DNA from: Aquila chrysaetos chrysaetos
Lineage: Eukaryota > Chordata > Aves > Accipitriformes > Accipitridae
Assembly (NCBI RefSeq): GCF_900496995.4
Contig: NC_044009.1
Coordinates: forward strand, 8,712,001 to 8,776,000
DNA length: 64,000 bases
Direction: 5' to 3'
In this document: piece after piece, positions 1-11,200 of the stretch
Layout of the letters: every line of letters begins with the position of its first letter
Position numbering within the stretch: position 1 is the first letter of the stretch
Made by a program: the position numbers and the translations under genes
Notes under the pieces: model-generated
Told to the model about the DNA's origin: nothing
What the model saw: the letters and a program-made list of their open reading frames with translations, nothing else
Database searches by the model: none

Positions 1-1605
1 CACCCGGCCCTCCTGATCGCCGTGAATCCGGAGTGAAAAACCCACTTTATGGGTTCGCTAACCCCGAGAAGCTGGGAATGAGGATTTTCACCCGTCTGGC
101 CCAAGCAGCACTGGGAACACCGGCATTACCAACACCCGGCATGCCCACCAATCGTGGTGGAACCTCCTCCAGGGCAGGCAGTGGATGCTTTCACCAGCTT
201 TTTATCACAAATGAGGGATTTCTTGCGAAGGAAACGAGCGGGCGATCGGGACAGAGGAGTTTCGGAGAGGCATTTCCCAAAGGATTTCCTGCCTGGTGTC
301 CCACAGTCGGGGACAAAGACTTTGGGGACACTGAAAAAGCTGGCTGGGAGCCCCGCGTCGCCCCTCGGGGACCACGTTTTCCCATTGGGACATCCCAGGT
401 TGCCCTCCATAAACATCTCCCTTTCTCCAGCGAGTCAACCAGAGGGGATTTACAAAGCGCTGGCGCTGTGCAGGACGGATCCAGCTTCACGGTGATGCTG
501 AAATGAGAAGGAGCTGCCGTTCCAGGGGGGAGCGCACAGGTGTAGCAGCCCCGCAGCTTTGCCGAAACCTCCACGGCGGTAATTTACGGTGGTGGTTTAC
601 CTCCGCTCCTGCTTTCTCCTCCTTTTAATCGCGGTCGGATCTATCCCAGGGGCAAAACCAGTCTTGGAACCATATTTTTTCGGAAGGCGAGTGCTTATTT
701 CCTCCATTTTGCAACCCAGGATGGAGACGGGCACGGTTTTATTATTATTATTTTTTTTTTTTTTTATCCCTGCATACCAACTACCTCCCCAGGAAAGGGG
801 CCCCTTTCCCACACCCAAGATTAAATCCACCCAACGTAGGGTCGGAAAAAAAGCCCGGAGCGTTGCTTATCTTAGCCAGTCTCAACAAGGACGGTCCCAG
901 ATGTTCACCAAACCTTGATGGACTCCCCCGAAACTTAGGGGTGACCCACACCGTGTCCTCCCGCTGCAGATTTGGGGTTGGACAACCCCCTCAGAAGTCA
1001 AGAATCACTTAAAATGGTGCAGAGGTTTAAAACCACTGGTTTCATAATCACGGAAAAAAAAAAATCCCAGCAGCCGAAAGCCCCAGCGCTGCGGCAGAAG
1101 TGAAAGCACCGATGAAAATAAACCCAAGAAGGGGGAACTTGGTGGTATCGGGGATGAACACCGGTGGCTTAAGGGACATCAGGGAAGCTCCAAGATGTTC
1201 CAGTCTCTCCTGGTGTCCCGTTTTGGGGTGACACCAGTGTTGAGTGGCAACTGCTAGGTGTCAACATCTGAAAATCAGATTAAAGGGGAGTTTTCGAGCT
1301 GCTGGCTCAGGTTCTCGGTTAAGTCATGGATAATTAATGGATCTGGGGACCTTCCAAGATGGAGAAATGTTGGGTGATAGGGGGATCTCAGGCCAGCTAG
1401 CTGCTGGTGGTGCTAAAGAAGCGGTGGGGATGTGGGTAGGGGACATGGCCAGACCTGAGAGGTCACTGGGCGGAGAGGGTGACAGCACCTCTGCCCCAGC
1501 ACCATCACCTTGGCCAGGACCTTCCCCAGACTCTTCATGCCCCTCCACTCACCCAGGGCAGCTGCAGATGGATGCCCACACCTCAGTGGGGACCTCTTGG
1601 AAGCT

Positions 1606-1665
1606 CATCCCATCCCATCCCATCCCATCCCATCCCATCCCATCCCATCCCATCCCGTCCCATCC
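1606..1665. repeat. Pentanucleotide microsatellite (CCCAT)n
   Basis: Roughly twelve head-to-tail copies of CCCAT/CATCC, with a single substitution near the right end. It opens reading frames on the plus strand that should not be taken as coding. Confidence 0.95.
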
Positions 1666-2059
1666 TTGGTCCTTCCCCATTCCCCACCTCTCTCTTGGAG
1701 GCATCGTCAGATTTGTTAATTATGGGTCTGCCCGTTCAGGGCATCCCCCTCCTCTCCATCACCCTCTGTGATGGAGCATTTTGGGAAAGTGTGAAAAAAA
1801 TCCCGTTTGGGTTTTTTTTTCATTATTTTTAAATTGGAAACTCAGAAGCACCATCATCCCCTGGACCTTGGGGAAGAAGGAGGGGAACCAGGTGGGATTT
1901 GCCCCCCATTTCCTTCCCCTGTGGGCTGTATCTGCTGATTTAGGGCATGGGGCTGAGATGGGGGACACATGGATAAAATGATAAAAAAACAGAGAGATAA
2001 ATTTATGTTTTTAAAAAAAGGGATTATCCCCAAAAGGGATGTGGGGAGGAGAAAACAAA

Positions 2060-3090
2060 CAGGGAGGCCCAAGGGGTTGCCAAAGCTGGGGGGTTTGGGG
2101 AGACCCCCTGGGGGGCTGCAGAGACACACAGAGGGGATGGGGAGACGCTGAGATGGGAGGGAGACCCTGAGAGGGGCTGGGGAGCCCCCAGGGAAATGGG
2201 GGGGACCCTCAGGGGACCGAAGAGGTACCGGGAGGACTGGGGAGGGGGCAGAGTCCCCGAGGGGGCTGCAAAGACCCACAAAGGGGCTGGGGGGGGCAAA
2301 GTGGGGGGTGACACCTGAGGGGGGCTATGGGGCTACAGAGGCAGAGAGAGGGGCTGGGGGGGAACTGGGGGGGAGGGGCTGAGGGGACATTGGGTCTGAG
2401 GAGAATTGGGGGGGCTGAGGGGATCCAGGGGGGCTGAGAAGAATTGGGGGGGCTGAGGAGAATCGGGGGGCTGAGGGGAATTGAGGGAAGCTGAGGAGAA
2501 TTGGGGGGGGCCTGAGGAGACCTGGGAGTGCTGAAGAGATTGGGGGGGGGGCGAGGAGAACTGAGGGAGCTGAGGGGATCTGGGGGGGGCTGAGGAGAAT
2601 TGGGGAGGCTATGGGGAATCAGGGGACGCTGAGGGGATCCAAGGGGGTTGAGAAGAATTGGGGAGCTGAGGGGAATCGGGGGGCTGAGGGGAATTGAGGG
2701 AAGCTGAGGAGAATTGGGGGGGGCCTGAGGAGACCTGGGAGTGCTGAAGAGATTGGGGGGAGGGCGAGGAGAACTGAGGGAGCTGAGGGGATCCGGGGGG
2801 GCTGAGGAGAATTGGGGAGGCTATGGGGAATCAGGGGACGCTGAGGGGATCCAAGGGGGTTGAGAAGAATTGGGGGGGCTGAGGAGAATCGGGGAGCTGA
2901 GGGGAATCGGGGGGCTGAGGAGACCTGGGAGTGCTGAAGAGATGGGGGGGCCGAGGAGAACTGAGGGAGCTGAGGGGATCCGGGGGGGCTGAGGGCATCC
3001 AGGGAGGGCTGAGGAGACCTGGGAAGGCTGAGGAGATCTGGGGGGGGGGAGGGGGGGCTCTGAGGAGATTTGGGGGGGGGACCGCGGAGG
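2060..3090. repeat. G-rich minisatellite with a 212-bp higher-order period
   Basis: The plus strand is almost pure G/A with units of the type GCTGAGGAGAATTGGGG. A larger block repeats: the segment beginning at about 2611 recurs at about 2823 with the same variant order, a period near 212 bases. Runs of four to nine G are spaced closely enough to form G-quadruplexes. It lies immediately upstream of the GC-rich island taken as the ZNF362 promoter. Confidence 0.85.
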
Positions 3091-3149
3091 ACCTGAGGAC
3101 CCAGTGCCCTGTAGGACCCCCCCGAATCTCCCCGTCCCCCCCCCCACCG

Positions 3150-3325
3150 TCTAACGAGGCGGGGGGGGGTGAAGGCGGCGCCGGCGGCCGGGCCCGCCGC
3201 GTCCCGGGGCTGGGCGGGCGGTGGCGGGGGCGGGCGCGGGGGCGGGCGGGCGGCGCGGGGCGCCCATCTTCCTCCGTGCGGCGGAGCCGGCGGGACGCGG
3301 CGGGGGCAGCATGGCTGTTGGTATA
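3150..3325 (+). promoter_or_regulatory. ZNF362: CpG-island promoter, probably of ZNF362
   Basis: This is the only dense CpG and GC-box cluster upstream of the ZNF362 coding exons. It contains several GGGCGG-type boxes and CGG-rich sequence and then stops abruptly in a poly-T/poly-C stretch. A possible donor (GTATAG) follows at about 3320, and a good acceptor-like polypyrimidine-CAG lies near 3612, so a non-coding first exon could sit here. I cannot place the transcription start. Confidence 0.5.
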
Positions 3326-3329
3326 GGAA

Positions 3330-4300
3330 GTGTCTTTTTTTTTTTACTCCCCCCCCCCCCTTTTTTTTCCCCTCTTCCCTTCCTTCCCCCCCCCTTGCCC
3401 CCCCCCATCCATCCCTCCAAAACACCTCAACCCCCTCCCGCAACCCCCCCCCTTCACCCCGGGTACGCGCGGGGGGACACACACGGCCCCACACCCCCCC
3501 CCCCCCGCGCTGCGTTTTGGGTTTTGGTTTTTTTTAATTATTTAAATTATTTTTTATTCTTTTTTTTTTACATTTTTTTTTCCTCACCCCCCCCTCCTTC
3601 CCCTCCTCGCAGATCTGCAGAATATGGCGTCCCCGTCCTAGCGTTTTAAAAATAAGCCGGGGCTGCCATTTTTGTTTTCCTTTTGTCTGCGAATTTTAAT
3701 AAAACCGTCTGAGAATGTGGGAGAGGCGGCGGATGAAGGGGGGGGGGGAAGCTCCCGGCCGGGCCAACCCCCCCCCCCCCCAAACCCCCCCTTCCATCCC
3801 CATCCCCCGGCCTTTTTGTCTGCAAAAAAAAAAAAAAAAAAAAAAAGGCCACCCCCCCACCATCTCCCCTCCCAGGTCGAGGATTTCAACTTCACTTAAC
3901 GCCAAACTTCGCCTTTTTTCCACCTCTTTTTTTATTATTATTACTATTTTATTTTTACCACCCCCACCCCCCCCCACTTTGCCGAGGAGGAAGAAGAAGG
4001 AAAAGGGGGGGGGGAAGGGGGAAAAAGGAGGGGGACATCCAGGAAAATACCCGTTTTGCTGGATTTTCTCTTTTTCTCTCCCTCTGGATGGTCTAATGGA
4101 AAAGTTAATTGCAGCCGAATGTACCTATTTTTGTGGATGTTGCATGTTGGGGGGGGGCATTTGCTTTATTTATTCATGGCTTTTTTCTTAACACAGGGGG
4201 TGGCGGAAGAAGCACGGGGGGGTGGTTATTATTATTATTATAATTTTCATTCCTTCCCCCCCCCCCCCCCTTTTTTCTTCCTTTCCTCTCTTTCCGCATT
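3330..4300. repeat. Low-complexity poly-T/poly-C/poly-A stretch
   Basis: A chain of homopolymers (T9-T10, C10-C14, a 25-base A run near 3824-3846, G runs) with little unique sequence between. It lies in the presumed first intron of ZNF362. Homopolymer lengths here are likely to be unreliable in the assembly. Confidence 0.8.
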
Positions 4301-5170
4301 AACCGGTTTTGTCTAGAAAGTGGTCTCGCTGGCTGGAAGGTCTAACGGGGGAATATTTTTGCATCGCGCTTTGGCAGGAATGCGGCAGCCTTAGCGAGGG
4401 ACCCAAATTTCCGTGGCGGTGCTTAGAGAGGTCTGTCTGTCTGCCTGGACGTATATTTAGCCATATACTATTTATACATCCATAATCTCCCGGCCACGTC
4501 GGGGGCCCGGGGGGGAGCTTAGAGCCGGCGTGGTCGTGGCGAAGCCGGACGAAGATGCGTTTTAACCCAGGAATGATTAATTTGCCGATTTTGTTTCTTT
4601 TTCTCCAGCAAATACCCTGCAAGGTTGGAGGATGCTCCTTGGTTTTTTTTTTTTTTTTTCACCCGGCCCCACGGTCCTTGGGACATCAGCCGGGTTTTTT
4701 AATCTGGGGAGGATGGAGCGGGCGATAGCGGCTTTGAGCCCGAGGCCTTTGAGATTATAAAGTGATATTTTAGCAGAGAGGTAAAAAAGTTTTCGGTTCC
4801 TCCCGGCGTGCAATTTGCCGAGAGGCGGAGGGTCCGGGGCGAGGGGATGGATTTCAACCCCGATTTTCCAGCCAGTTCCCCATCCCTCGGCTTCGCAGGC
4901 AGCTTGGGGGTGAGCTGGGCTAAAAAAACAAAACAAAACAAAACATTGCTTTTTTTTTTTCTTTTTTTTTTTTTTTCTCTCTCTATTTTCAGGAAAAACC
5001 CCACGTTCCCACGGGTCGGGTAGGTCGGAGCCGCTTCGCTTTTGTTCCTCCGCTCTGGGATCTCGCGTGCCGGGGGCTGGCGGTGGGTTCGGGGTGTGTG
5101 AAGTTGTCCTCCTTGTCCCCCCGTAGAAAAACGCCCCGCGTGCAGCACCCGGTCTCAGCTAGAGCTGGAG

Positions 5171-5211
5171 ATGGACGCGGATAAGGGGAAGCAGCGCCAG
5201 TACTCGCAGAG
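5171..5211 (+). CDS. ZNF362: ZNF362 coding exon 1 (alternative N-terminus)
   Basis: Encodes MDADKGKQRQYSQ plus two bases of an Arg codon, followed by a GTGGGC donor. Joined to the G at 10858 it reads SQR-MAEPRF, in the same phase as the human HSR-MAEPRF junction. An acceptor-like CCCCCCGTAG ends at 5126, so the exon may be 5127-5211. No in-frame stop precedes the ATG inside the exon. The phase match is the main support; I do not recall this N-terminus from a database. Confidence 0.6.
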
Positions 5212-8200
5212 GTGGGCATGCCGGCTTTATTGAGGGGACCTGAGAAAAAAACCCCTATACATACATATATATATATATATTTACAGTGTAAATTAATGTA
5301 TATACGCTTAATATGTGTATGCATGTAATTATATATATGCATATAAATATAATATACATATATGCACATAATAATATAGGTATTATCATGTGCATGTAAG
5401 TATTTATATATAAGTGGGGGCAGATTCTGGCCCTCCCTGGGGGATTTTGGGGGGGTGCGGGGGGCCACCTGCCCACCCCCTCTGCGGGGAGGGGACTGGA
5501 TCCAGCGGCAGAGGGGACCCCGCTCACGGCGTAAGTGTGACCACTTGAAATTTCCATTTTAAGATACGTGTATTTATGTGTGTAAAATAATCTTTTTCTC
5601 CCTCGACCCCCCCCCCCCCCCCCCCTTAATTTATTTTCCCCTTAAAAAAATGTGGATTTTTGGTCGGCGGGTGCGATGTCATAAGTGCATGTTGGATTCG
5701 GTGCGTGCTTGCTACGTCCTCGGGGCGAACCCCTGCTAAGCCACCCGTGCCTCGGTTTCCCCACCCGCCGGCATGCAGCGTCACCTGTGGGTGCTCTCCA
5801 CGCACCCCCTTGCTACCGTGGGGCGGCCGGTTGCACCCTGAACTGGCTGATTCGTGGGTGCCAGCTTTGCCTTGTGGAGTGCCCAGCTGGTGTCTTTTAG
5901 GGGGGTGGGTGTATTTGGGGGTCTGGGGGAGCAGGTAACCCCACCCCAGCGCTGGGGAATGGTGTGATTTCTGGGGGACACAGGCCCCATGTTTGGCGCG
6001 AGCATCACCCCACAGGTGCCGGGTTTCCCTGTGGGCTGTCCCCGTGTCCCCTTCAGTAGGTCCCATCGGTGATGGGATGGACAGACAGCGTTTCGACCCT
6101 GAGGATTTGGGGTTGCGCCGCCTCGGCCCCCATCTTTTGGCAGCATTGCCTCCCTGGTTCCCCCCTCCTTCATCCTCGGGGTGGGGGGCACAACACGGTG
6201 GTCCCCAGCGTGGCTTTGCCTCCCCTTTTGCTTCACGCCGGTACTTGGCTCCTCGTCCCTCTGCCCGCGGACCCCCTTTCCCATGCAGGGACCCCCATAC
6301 CAGGATGGGGTTTATGCCAGGGCTCATTTTGGGTTGGTTTTGCTGAAAATCCGAAGGAGAAACACCAGTTAACGGCCCTTCGGGGGGCGGAAACGTGGGG
6401 TTTAATTGGTTCCATCTTGGGTGAATTCTTCTGGCGCGCAGTCTGCCCCCCCTCCCTGAGCGATGGGGATTTTGGGTCTCGCCCGTCGTTCCTGCTTCCC
6501 TGGCCTCGCCTGCCTTCTGCCACCTCTGCTTTGGGGTAAATCCCTCCCGGATGAGGACAATCTGAGTGGGGAGGGATGCGGGTTCCCCAAGGATGGAAGC
6601 AGGATGGTGCCGGATGCCCCTTCCCACCCCCGCGGCTCTGGGATGGGGTTTTTGAGGGCACTCGCTTTCCCTCGAAAAACCCTCCTGCTCCAGGCAAACT
6701 TCGCTTGCACATTGGGGGAAGGCTGTCCTTGGGGGGGGAGAGGGGCTGTGGCCTTGTGTTTTGGGGGAAAACTGAGGCACGGTGCAGGGCAGAGCCTGGT
6801 TCTGCCCTCGCCCAGCCACAGGAGGTGGCAGGGACACGGCTACGCCAGCGTCACTGTCCCCCGTCTGTCCCATGGTAGTGAGGGCGTGCTGGCATTTGGG
6901 AGGGGGGTTTGACACGCAGGGGATCTCCACCCCGCTTGGCTGTCACTCGCTGCGCCGTCTCGGGCCGCCATCGGCTTTCCTGCGCTCGCCGCTTGGCATG
7001 GGGAGGGGGGATCTCTGCCCCGATGCTCTCGCCGGGACCCTCGGGGACAGGACACTGCGGTTGGGGACACCGAGGGCTCGGCTTCTCACTCGGTCCTGGG
7101 CATGTTTAGGCACTCCGACCACCGCTCCGGTCACCCCAAATCCCTCCCCTCGCCTCCCACTCACCCCGTTTGCCGGCTGTACTGGGTCGGTGATCATTCG
7201 CCGTCCTCAGGGTTGCCGGTACCCGGGAGCTGCCCCCTTTCTTTTGGCGGTGCCGTGAAAAGAAATCTCTTGTTTCTTTTTATTTCAGCGAAGGCGAGAC
7301 AGAGAGGGCTGCCAAGGTAGAGGCGTTCCCTAGAGAACTGTAGCTTGACTTAGCGGCAGTTGGGTAGGAAGTTGGAAGGCTCTAGTGAGCTCGTGCCCAC
7401 CCGTGCCATCATCTACCTCCCATCAATCTGGAGCCTCATCGACACGTCTCCCCAGGCAGCTGCGGCCACCTGGCTTCTGAGGCCAGCCTGTGAGTACCAA
7501 AACACCGGCGTCTGACCATATCTCGCCACCGCCGACCCCTCGCTGCCGCCGCCGCACCCCTTTCCCCTTCGGCATCCCCCCTCGCCCTGGCTTGCCGGCT
7601 TCTCACGCTCTCTTCCTTCCCCGTGGGTGCGGAGGGGATGATTTTTGTGTCTTTTTAGGGTCACCTGAGATGCTGCTGCTTCCGCCCTTCACCCGGTTGA
7701 GCGGCAATGCCGGGTACCGCGCCGTTCTGTGGGAATTCAGGGTTCAGCCCCTGTTTTTGGGGCTCCGCGCATCTTCCTGCTTGCTCTTCTGACATCCCTC
7801 TCCTCCAGCCATGCCTGCTTGGGCAGCTGCGATGCTTTTTGCACCCACCCTTGTCCCCTGGGACAACCTTCGGCATCCCCTCAGCAAGAGTTGGTCAAAT
7901 CCGGTGCCTGTGGAGGATGCCAGGGCTCTCCCACCCTGTGGTTTGGACCACAGGAACCTGTGCCGCTGGAGATCTGTTACCTGGGGGGGGGAGGTTCCCC
8001 CTGCCTGGCCAAAATTTGGGGAGCACGGAGAGTCCTAACATGCCCCCTTTGCCCCTCCTGCCCTGCAGAGCTGGGTCCCGCAGAGCCAGGGGGAGACGCG
8101 CTGCAGCATTCCCCACCCTTCATAATTTCCATTTTAATGGATTTTCTTCTTTTTTTTTTCTTTGCTGCATGTCAGCTTCCATTTTTCATAGTTAGCTGAG

Positions 8201-11200
8201 AATATAGAAAAAGGGACTTTTTATTTTTTTTTTTTTTTTCCATCTGCTTTATATCCCCTCCCGCTCTCTCCCCCAGCCATCCCAGCACTGGGAGAGGGAA
8301 AAGCCGCTCCCTCCGCTCCCTATAAAATACCGCACGATTTTGTAACGTTAAATCGGGACAGGAACAGGGATTTTTTTGGGGCACGCCAACCATTCCTTTC
8401 CTCTTTATTCTGGGCAGGTTCATCAAGCTCTGAGCGCAGTGGTTTTGCAAATAATTTGTAATTTTATTTAATAAAACCTCCTCAGGTGGAGGCAGGGGGA
8501 GGGAGATACACAGGATATTTGCTCTTTCCTTCCCAAAATGCCCTTCGTGCTGTGTCCTGGGGATGGTTTGGCAGCCATGCCGGTGGTTTCAATCCTTCTT
8601 GGTGCCACCAATGGCTCCGGTGGAGCCTGGCACGCTATTGGGACAGGGAACAGGACTGATGGATGGATGGACAGATAGACGGGAAGGACGGAGGTCGCAG
8701 AGCACCTGCTGTGACGGGGGAGCAGCTCCAAAAAACCCTTTTCTAATCAAAGCTCCGGCTTCCTGTTTTCCCACGCCGCGGGGCTGCTGCCAGCTGAGTC
8801 GGGGCAGTGGGGTTTGTGCCGGGGTCCTTGGCCACCTCAGGGGGGGACCCGGAGCCCTTCTGCCTGTACTTCTCTGTCTGCCTGCTGCCCGCTTTCCTGC
8901 CTGCCTCCATCATGAGGGCTTTTCCCTGCCACTACCTCCTCTTTCGGCCCTGTCTCCCAGTGCACTGGCCCCTCGTGCCATCATCCCGGAGCCCCCCATC
9001 CCATCTTCATCATCCTGAGCGGTCTTATATATATATATACGTAGCTGGTGGGTAAACTCACAACGTGGGTGGCTTGCGGGTACATATATAATCTATATAA
9101 AATAGCCGGTGGCGGGTGTGTACGCGTATGGGAAAGTGCATTTAATAGCCCCAGCAATTTCCCTTTCTGTGCGCACAGGCGTGGCACGGAGCAGGACTCC
9201 CGGCTCTGCCTTTTGCCTGCCTGCGCCGCAGAGAGGGGGGTAAATACGGCGGATGGAGAGAAAATGCGGGGGAAAATCGTGCCTGGGGATATTGCGAGGA
9301 TCCGGGGTCCGCTTTCACTTGAAAAAGCCAAAATTTGGTGCATGGGCGGCTGGGAGGTGACATGGCACGGTTCAAGGCAGGGAAGGGGAGTTTCCGAAGC
9401 TGGTCAGGATGCTCAGTGTCCGGGTGGTCTCCTGGCCTGGCTGCAGCGTTGGGGTCTGCCATGTGAAATGGCTCCCGTTCCTTGGTGCTGCCTACAGCCA
9501 CCGGCGCGTCAGTCTGAGTCGCCCAAAAAACACGCCTTGTCCTGTGCCGTGCTGCTCCGTATTGCGAGGGTCAGGCTGTCCCCCACTCTGTGCCTCAGTT
9601 TCCCCCAAAAAACAAACCTGGAGGGGTCCAGCCCGTGGCTCTTTCTCAGGCTGGGGTGGCCATATGGGTGCTAAGTCCCCGGTGGAACCAGGAGCTTTTG
9701 CTGGGTGCTGCCCACCCGCCTACAGAGAGCTCAGAGTCTGATTTAAACCGAGGGGCAGCAAGTGAGTGTGATGAGGAGGAGGAGGAAGGCTCATCGTCCC
9801 ATCCCACCCCGAGGCTGCTTTTTTCTGTGGGAGCAGGGATGCTCCCGGGTGACACCGGCACGGTTCGGAGGAGGCTGCCCATCCAGCAAACGCAGGACTG
9901 TGGCTGGCTCTGCGCAGCTGTGACCCGGGGCTCTCCGTGCCTCAGTTTCCCCAGCTGCCAGTGCTCTGCTGTAGGCACCTTGCCCCCAAATCCCACCACC
10001 CCAAAGGCTTTTGGGGACGCGGTTTGCTGGAGGCACTGGTCTAGTTTCTCTCAGGATCCCAGCTGTGGCCTGGTTTATATTACAGACGGGAGCTCCTCGG
10101 GGACCTCTCCTATACATTCCACCAGGGTCCCTTATACACTTTACCCTTAAACACCCCCGTAACGAGGTTTGCCGGCACGGCGATGCCTGTTTACGCCCGG
10201 CCGTTACGCTGCTGTCGTTTTCTTGCCGTCCCCCTTTCAGATGTTTTCTATTACCCAAAGATGGATTTAGAATTAATTTTCCCAACGTGTTTAAGTGTCT
10301 CTATAAATCTCCCGGCCCCGCTGCAGCCGGGTTTTCTTGCCGAGCTGCCCGCCGACATCGTAGGTCGCTTCACTTGGGATCGGGGGTGGCTTTTTTCAGG
10401 GGGCGGGGTGGGATACAGCCAGGGTTGGCTTTGGGTTCGATGTGCCGTCGTCGTTGTGCTCGCCCTCGCTCCCGCGGCAGCGTCCCGTCCGCCTCTGTAA
10501 TCCCTCCTGGAGATACCTCCAGGGCTTGGGAGACTTGGGGTTTTTTTTCCGCAAATCCTGCCCCCCCCCCCCACCCCCCCGCCAAATTGCATCCTGCATC
10601 CTCGTTGGTGTTTTGGGGCCTTCGAGGTGCTCGGCATCACCCTGATCCTGCAGGAATTTTCAGCTGGGAAGATGCTTGGGAGGTTCCCTGGCCCTGCCTG
10701 CTCCCTGCCTGCTCCCTGCCCTCTTTTAGAGCCTGGGTATTGCTTTTTGGGGGGATGGTGGTGTTGGTGGGGTTTGAGCCCCGAGGGGAGGTGGGGGGTG
10801 TGTGTGTCTGTGGTGGCTGGTGCCACCCCCTAACCCCCCCCCCCTCTCTCCCTGCAGGATGGCGGAGCCTCGCTTCAACAACCCCTACTTCTGGCCGCCC
10901 CCCCCCCACCATGCCCAGCCAGGTAGGACCCCCCTCCCCGGCACCAGGACAGTGGGATTTTGGGGAGAAGGGAGGACAGACGGACGTGGGGGATGCCCCG
11001 GGGGGAGGCTGCGGGTGCCGGCTCCTCCGCCCCGACCCACCTCTTTGCTGCCTTCTCTTGCCCTCCCTCCACCAGCTGGACAACCTGGTCCTGATCAACA
11101 AAATCAAGGAGCAGTTGATGGCGGAGAAGATCCGACCCCCGCACTTGCCCCCCACCTCTGTGGCCTCCCAGCAGCCCCTCCTGGTGCCCCCCTCGCCCGC

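Larger units (their letters stand above)
1..3150. other. Non-coding sequence upstream of ZNF362
   Basis: I see no convincing exon, RNA gene or recognisable transposon here. The first 1.5 kb is ordinary mixed sequence with short A and T runs. The remainder holds a CCCAT microsatellite and a long G-rich minisatellite, listed separately. Open frames in this stretch are short, occur on both strands and show no family resemblance. Confidence 0.6.

Noticed and set aside
5626-6930. 434-codon minus-strand frame in the ZNF362 intron
   Set aside because: GC-rich DNA has few stops. The protein is Pro/Gly/Arg-rich without a recognisable motif or splice support.
7289-7316. Possible 28-base exon flanked by TTTATTTCAG and GTAGAG
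   Set aside because: Splice-like signals occur by chance in 5.6 kb of intron, and the segment would not preserve the phase between 5211 and 10858.
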